Positions 57,706 to 64,000 of a DNA stretch of 64,000 bases are shown here, in pieces; within the stretch, counting starts at the first letter, position 1; every line of letters begins with the position of its first letter. Position numbers and translations under genes: made by a program. The DNA is taken from contig JBCFYV010003508.1 in NCBI GenBank assembly GCA_039000515.1, positions 50,815,514-50,879,513 on the forward strand, in the 5' to 3' direction. The notes below the pieces were generated by a model. The model was not told the DNA's origin, did no database searches, and saw only the letters and a program-made list of their open reading frames with translations. Source of the stretch: Timema cristinae. Lineage: Eukaryota; Arthropoda; Insecta; Phasmatodea; Timematidae.

Positions 57706-58871
57706 GATGGTTTATATTTTAGTTCATGTACTGAAATACAACTGAATCTAAGCTAACTCTTCAAATGACGTATAAAAATATACAGTTTTATGTCATTGAG
57801 GGTACTATAGTGTAATTAATCTGCCTCCGAGCGCTCACACTAGGAATGCTGGGTAGCATTCCCCTAACGGTATCGTAACGGCCTTTGTTACGACACTCAC
57901 AGACGATGCCAAATTTAACGACATCAGCTGCCTCGCTAATTAAATCTCTGGGCATTACGGCCGTTAAACTATGATTATGATGAAGAGAAATTTCACTCAT
58001 TTGTTGGGAAAGTAATTATATACACGTTGGCTCTATTAAATGTTGTGAAAACCTTAGTTTTAAAATGTGTGCGTTTTATTATTTTTAAAGCTACATTATC
58101 AGATTACTGATTACTAATAAAAAATAGATTATAATTTTAAGTATTAATGGTATCTCAGTTTCATTATTCACTTGATATTAATAAATAAAATAAACACTTC
58201 CTCCTCTTTTCTACCAAAAACAATCTGTCACTTTTTACGACTAGTTATTAATCCAAATACATAGTCTTTACAAAATAATAAGAACTTAAACTTTTATATT
58301 TCTACATTACTTAAAGCGAAATTAAAATTGTTTAAACACAAAACAGTTACGATTCTTTTTAATAAATTTTGTATTGACATTCCGTCGTACATAAAAGGGC
58401 GCATTACGGTTGGGCCACGTACACCAGTTATGAGACAAGGTCGTGTGAAGACATTTACATCCAAACTCTAGAAATCACTTAGTGTTGCGTTCCAGTGCTT
58501 GGAACATGTTATGTGGAGGGAGAGGGGGAACAATTGCTTGTTACAGAAAGCAACAAATGTTCAATGACTCATGCTACTACCGATAGTAGAGTTCACTTAG
58601 ATGTGCAAACAAGGAGTGTTCAGTAAGAGTGTACACGGACAACATAGACAATCTGTCTGTCTGTACCAAGATGTTTCTTAGATTGTGACCGTAGCCTGTA
58701 TCTATAAGGTAGTTACTTTATACTTTCTTAATTACTACCGTATAGTTTATTCTTATATGTTTTATACGTCTATGCCCAACCTTGTATCATAACAGGTATA
58801 CGAGTCCCAACTGTAATATGATCAAGTTTAATAGATCTATATCTTTTGTAATTCTCCTGGTCAACGAATGT
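57706..58871. other. Unassigned, with a compositionally distinct island
   Basis: 57815-58005 is GC-richer than its surroundings and carries a 70-residue minus frame without known motif. The rest is AT-rich. Confidence 0.4.
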
Positions 58872-59548
58872 AGCCCAATACTCCTGAGAGTTAATGGGGT
58901 AAACTGGTCTCTTAGCCCAATACTCCTGAGAGTTAATGGGGTAAACTGGTCTCTTAGCCCAATACTCCTGAGAGTTAATGGGGTAAACTGGTCTCTTAGC
59001 CCAATCCTCCTTTGAGTTAATGGGGTAAACTGGTCTCTTAGCCCAATACTCCTGTAAGTTAATGGGGTAAACTGGTCTCTTAGCCCAATCCTCCTTTGAG
59101 TTAATGGGTAAACTGGTCTCTTAGCCCAATCCTCCTGTGAGTTAATGGGGTAAACTGGTCTCTTAGCCCAATCCTCTGTGAGTTAATGGGTAAACTGTCT
59201 CTTAGCCCAATCCTCCTTGTGAGTTAATGGGGTAAACTGGTCTCTTAGCCCAATCCTCCTTTGAGTTAATGGGGTAAACTGGTCTCTTAGCCCAATACTC
59301 CTGAGAGTTAATGGGGTAAACTGGTCTCTTAGCCCAATCCTCCTGTGAGTTAATGGGGTAAACTGGTCTCTTAGCCCAATCCTCCTTTGAGTTAATGGGG
59401 GAAACTGGTCTCTTAGCCCAATCCTCCTTTGAGTTAATGGGGTAAACTGGTCTCTTAGCCCAATCCTCCTTTGAGTTAATGGGGTAAACTGGTCTCTTAG
59501 CCCAATCCTCCTGTGAGTTAATGGGGGAAACTGGTCTCTTAGCCCAAT
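58872..59548. repeat. 42-bp minisatellite, 16 copies
   Basis: The unit contains TTAGCCCAATCCTCCTGTG and AGTTAATGGGGTAAACTGG. Subtypes are ATACTCCTGAGAG, ATCCTCCTTTGAG and ATCCTCCTGTGAG. 42 is divisible by three, so the minus strand is open for 133 residues as an artefact. Confidence 0.97.
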
Positions 59549-60749
59549 TGTAATGCTCCGACATAAACAACCGATCTTTTTTTATATGTTTAGTTTGTAA
59601 CAAGACACGTGACGGTTTTGATCATTAGGAAGTATATTAGTGGACTCATGTACTGTACCTAATTAAAATGATACTGGTACCCGTATTTAGTCCACAGAGC
59701 ACTACCGAGTATACATCCTGGAGATTATAGTTTAGTTTCAGTTGCTGTTTTACATAGTATTTTGCTGAAAGGGGCTCCACCTGATAAATATACAGAGCTA
59801 TATATATTGACATACATGATATTCATACACACATTTTCCCAATGGAATCCTTAGTAAATTAGTTATGTTAGGCGCTTTCTAGAACGGTTTGCGATAATTA
59901 ACAAAACAGCTCAAGATATTATTAAATAAGTAGACTATCCCATTATAGTCAATAATTCAATTAAGTAGACAACTACTAAAATAAATAGTTTATTAAGGCT
60001 CGTGATGGGGTTGATAGTTTACACGCCAACTTCCAGTGACCGGGAAGTATTATTAATATATTTTAGATAATGCCTGCCTCACAAAATTAAACTTACTTTT
60101 TTCTTCCAAGCGGTATTAATTCTTAAGGTCATATAAATACAAAATATGCAATATATAAATAGTTCTGTAAATGATCACATTCTTATATTTTGTATGATTC
60201 CGTTCTAATAGTCTAGAGAATAATTTTGACATTTACAGCGAGAAAACGGAATTTTTAACGGAACAACAAGAGCATTTAATTGCATTTGGTTACCTAAATG
60301 TTCCTCCCCTCTTAATGTTCCGTCCTTCTCACACTTTGTCCTTGGCAGAGTCCTTTACTCTCCGTTTATCTTAATCTGATTGTGAAAACGGTGGGAATGG
60401 TGTAATTTAATTCCCATACTATTTGATGCAAACACAAGTTTCGTGGCTGCATGAAGAAAGCTTTTAACTAAGCTTCACTAGGGATGGAGGGATTTTGTAC
60501 GGGATTCAGGGAGGATTTTATAGTGTTAAGTGCTGGCGGGGGGTTGGAGGAAGGTTGAAATTTTACGGCTTCTATTGGCCGGTGCTTTTGGGAGAAACTT
60601 TTTTACTAGAAGAAATCAACTGGCCTCTCGACCTATTACGTTAATCTATTTATTTTACCCAGCTCACAGGTACAATTTGATTACATTTTTCGTTCGTGAT
60701 TAATAATATGTTTACTTGAAAGAACCACATTCAAGTCAGAAGTAGATTT
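59549..60749. other. AT-rich sequence, no gene seen
   Basis: No repeat or motif recognised. A GC-richer part lies at 60340-60600. Confidence 0.5.
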
Positions 60750-60985
60750 TTTTTATCACCGTGTCTTGCTACCTAGTCATATGTACTAATCACGATAATG
60801 CTCTATGGAGGAGGAAGCTTGCGTTTATAGGAAGTGTACCCACATTTGCGTGGAGTATAGTGGAAAACAATTTTATAAAACCACCGTCAGTACACCCGAC
60901 CGGGTTTCAATCCCCGATCTCCCTGTCGTCAGCAATCTAGTCTATTGTGAGAGTGACACCTTAGACCCTGCGGCCATACAATAAT
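60750..60985 (-). mobile_element. SINE A, near full length
   Basis: Minus-strand copy: tail ACCGTGTCTTGCTACC, then GGAAGTGTACCCACATTTGC, CAGTACACCCGACCGGG, TTTCAATCCCC (box B complement) and head complement ACACCTTAGACCCTGCGGCC. Confidence 0.83.
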
Positions 60986-61547
60986 AGAGGCTAGTGCCAG
61001 ACGGAGAAAGACATTATTGGCTGAGCATGTGACGTCACTCAGTTAAAGCGTTACATACACAAAGATATAGGTAAAACAAACTAAATTGTTGAAATCGGGT
61101 CATATTATTGAATTTTAAATAATAAAATCCATCCAATGTCCAATAAACGTCACTGTTCTACTTATTTAAAACATATGTATGTGTGACTGTGTTCGTATTA
61201 AAATATAACTGCTATGTACTGGGTGACGTCAGCAATGGCAGCAAATACCTCCAAGCGGGTCTACCTTTCTGTTCTCTTTGCACGGGGAATAACAGTGGCT
61301 GACAGCTATAACAGTTAAACAAACCCACTTTAATAAAGTTACAAGTCAAATAACATGAGGATGTCACTTTTGATAGATTGTACAACTATAAAATAATACT
61401 AATAATAGACTTCAATGTAGAATGTCAAAATTACGTGTGTACTGTAACTTTACTAAAACTACAGCCTACTTACTAAATATGTCAATTACTGTACAATCTA
61501 GAGAGAGAGTTTACTGGATATTGTTTTAAGTTGATACAGGTCTACAC
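60986..61547. other. AT-rich spacer
   Basis: Nothing recognised. Confidence 0.5.
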
Positions 61548-61645
61548 TGATGGTCACTTGGTATAGGGTGTAAAGCTCATAATATATTGGATTACCAGGT
61601 GCCATATTCAAATCTCGATTGGGTAATATGGGACTGCCTTAACAA
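61548..61645 (+). mobile_element. SINE A head, decayed
   Basis: GATGGTCACTTGGTATAGGG then TTCAAATCTCGATTGGG resembles the family head and box B on the + strand. Confidence 0.5.
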
Positions 61646-61821
61646 ATAAAATTAATCTCTGTAGTTTCCCTATTCTCTATCGACACTGTGGCTACAATTC
61701 CTTTACATCACATGTTAATTCTTACCACCCAAAGTGGTAAATAAGCACCACTCTTCTAGTAAGAGTCAACCAGGCAATATTTCCTTAGTACTCGTTGTAA
61801 AGGAGCCTTCATCACCTCCAT

Positions 61822-63815
61822 CACCCTGTCATTCCAAGGATCAATCCCCTCAGTCCAGTCTGTCCATCACCCTGTCATTCCAAGGATCATTCCCCTCCGT
61901 CCAGTCTGTCCAACACCCTGTCATTCAAAGGATCAATCCCCTCCGTCCATCTGTCCAACACCCTGTCATTCCAAGGATCATTCCCCTCCGTCCAGTCTGT
62001 CCAACACCCTGTCATTCCAAGGATCATTCCCCTCCGTCCAGTCTGTCCATCACCCTGTCATTCCAAGGATCATTCCCTCCGTCCAGTCTGTCCAACACCT
62101 GTCATTCCAAGGATCATTCCCCTCCGTCCAGTCTGTCCATCACCCTGTCATTCCAAGGATCAATCCCTCCGTCCAGTCTGTCCATCACCATGTCATTCCA
62201 AGGATCATTCCCTCCGTCCAGTCTGTCCAACACCCTGTCATTCCAAGGATCATTCCCCTCCGTCCAGTCTGTCCATCACCCTGTCATTCCAAGGATCATT
62301 CCCCTCCGTCCAGTCTGTCCATCACCCTGTCATTCCAAGGATCATTCCCCTCCGTCCAGTCTGTCCATCACCCTGTCATTCCAAGGATCATTCCCCTCCG
62401 TCCAGTCTGTCCAACACCCTGTCATTCCAAGGATCATTCCCCTCCGTCCAGTCTGTCCAACACCCTGTCATTCCAAGGATCAATCCCCTCCGTCCAGTCT
62501 GTCCATCACCCTGTCATTCCAAGGATCATTCCCCTCCGTCCAGTCTGTCCAACACCCTGTCTTTCCAAGGATCATTCCCCTCCGTCCAGTCTGTCCAACA
62601 CCCTGTCATTCCAAGGATCAATCCCCTCCGTCCAGTCTGTCCATCACCCTGTCATTCCAAGGATCATTCCCCTCCGTCCAGTCTGTCCATCACCCTGTCA
62701 TTCCAAGGATCATTCTCCTCCGTCCAGTCTGTCCAACACCCTGTCATTCCAAGGATCAATCCCTCCGTCCAGTCTGTCCATCACCATGTCATTCCAAGGA
62801 TCATTCCCTCCGTCCAGTCTGTCCAACACCCTGTCATTCCAAGGATCATTCCCTCCGTCCAGTCTGTCCATCACCCTGTCATTCCAAGGATCATTCCCCT
62901 CCGTCCAGTCTGTCCATCACCCTGTCATTCCAAGGATCATTCCCCTCCGTCCAGTCTGTCCATCACCCTGTCATTCCAAGGATCATTCCCCTCCGTCCAG
63001 TCTGTCCAACACCCTGTCATTCCAAGGATCATTCCCCTCCGTCCAGTCTGTCCATCACCCTGTCATTCCAAGGATCATTCCCCTCCGTCCAGTCTGTCCA
63101 TCACCCTGTCATTACAAGGATCATTCCCCTCCGTCCAGTCTGTCCATCACCCTGTCATTCCAAGGATCATTCCCCTCCGTCCAGTCTGTCCAACACCCTG
63201 TCATTCCAAGGATCAATCCCCTCCGTCCAGTCTGTCCATCACCCTTAATTCCAAGGATCATTCCCCTCCGTCCAGTCTGTCCAACACCCTGTCATTCCAA
63301 GGATCAATCCCCTCCGTCCAGTCTGTCCATCACCCTTAATTCCAAGGATCATTCCCCTCCGTCCAGTCTGTCCAACACCCTGTCATTCCAAGGATCAATC
63401 TCCTCCGTCCAGTCTGTCCATCACCCTTAATTCCAAGGATCATTCCCTCCGTCCAGTCTGTCCAACACCCTGTCATTCCAAGGATCATTCCCCTCCATCC
63501 AGTCTGTCCAACACCCTGTCATTCCAAGGATCAATCCCCTCCGTCCAGTCTGTCCATCACCCTGTCATTCCAAGGATCATTCCCTTCGTCCAGTCTGTCC
63601 ATCACCCTGTCATTCCAAGGATCATTCCCCTCGTCCAGTCTGTCCATCACCCTGTCATTCCAAGGATCATTCCCCTCCATCCAGTCTGTCCAACACCCCT
63701 GTCATTCCAAGGATCAATCCCCTCCGTCCAGTCTGTCCATCACCCTTAATTCCAAGGATCATTCCCTCCGTCCAGTCTGTCCATCACCCTGTCATTCCAA
63801 GTATCATTCCCCTCC
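61822..63815. repeat. 46-bp minisatellite, about 43 copies
   Basis: The unit contains CCCTGTCATTCCAAGGATCA, TTCCCCTCCGTCCAGTC and TGTCCATCA. Alternations are TCATT or TCAAT, and CCATCA or CCAACA; a CCCTTAATTCC variant appears only in the right third (from 63242). The unit lacks stops in all + frames, giving a 504-residue frame (61734-63248) that cycles through three phases. This is an artefact of composition. Confidence 0.97.
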
Positions 63816-64000
63816 GTTCTTTATCTCGCCACGCATAGCATGATATCCTTGCCCTTAAAATGTAGCCAGTACAGCCTTTGACTTGCTATCTGCTTTAAAA
63901 TATTAATGTTTCATGAACACAAACACTACCTCGCACGATCGTTCGAATTAACTCTCTGTTTCAATTAAATTAATCGCATTCGCACTCACGCTCACTATAA
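63816..64000. other. AT-rich end of window
   Basis: Unique sequence after the array. No feature seen. Confidence 0.5.

Noticed and set aside
59202..59603. 133-residue minus frame with DWAKRPVYPIN repeats
   Set aside because: 42-bp array, period divisible by three.
61734..63430. 504- and 214-residue open frames
   Set aside because: They are the 46-bp minisatellite read through; the protein repeats every 46 residues because three units make one phase cycle. No start context or domain.

Overview
The window is eukaryotic nuclear DNA: AT-rich, without operons or any intact cellular gene I can recognise, and built almost wholly from transposable elements, their fossils and tandem repeats. The mix (Ty3/gypsy, BEL/Pao, hAT, APE-type LINEs, an RTE-like tail, tRNA-derived SINEs) suits an arthropod, probably an insect. 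That placement is inference, and I cannot name the species. No cellular protein-coding exon could be supported.

The best-preserved object is a full-length Ty3/gypsy LTR retrotransposon at 32007-39763 on the + strand. It has LTRs of 1290 and 1292 bp that are almost identical, a 4-bp target duplication (TCCT) and a gag frame with an N-terminal SAP-like motif and a CCHC knuckle. A canonical -1 frameshift signal (GGGAAAC plus a 7-bp stem) links gag to pol, which encodes protease, RT, RNase H and integrase. There is no env. A single-base frame break lies between RT and RNase H. No ordinary tRNA primer site abuts the 5' LTR. Instead a perfect 12-bp inverted repeat spans the LTR/internal boundary and a 9-bp hairpin follows, which raises the possibility of self-priming. 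The element sits beside a decayed BEL/Pao gag on the minus strand (about 31000-31910).

Other mobile DNA: a decayed APE-type LINE on the minus strand (45580-48430) with endonuclease, linker and RT palm recognisable and a 64-bp repeat array inside it; LINE C-terminal fragments near 21120, 25870 and 39840; an RTE-like 3' tail at 24555-24703; a 741-bp non-autonomous hAT-like element with a perfect 8-bp target duplication (17336-18076); a possible solo LTR at 318-1269; a tRNA-derived SINE family with about 20 copies; a second SINE with an Asp/Glu-type tRNA head at 11846; and a third tRNA-like repeat family.

Tandem repeats fill close to a fifth of the window (my estimate, 11-12 kb). Units are 10-81 bp and the largest arrays are at 1488-3417 (31 bp), 12382-14277 (30 bp), 27617-28353 (49 bp) running directly into 28354-30321 (58 bp), 51094-51975 (39 bp), 58872-59548 (42 bp) and 61822-63815 (46 bp). 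Nearly all long open frames outside the gypsy element are these arrays read through. The remaining DNA is AT-rich intergenic or intronic sequence in which I see no gene.
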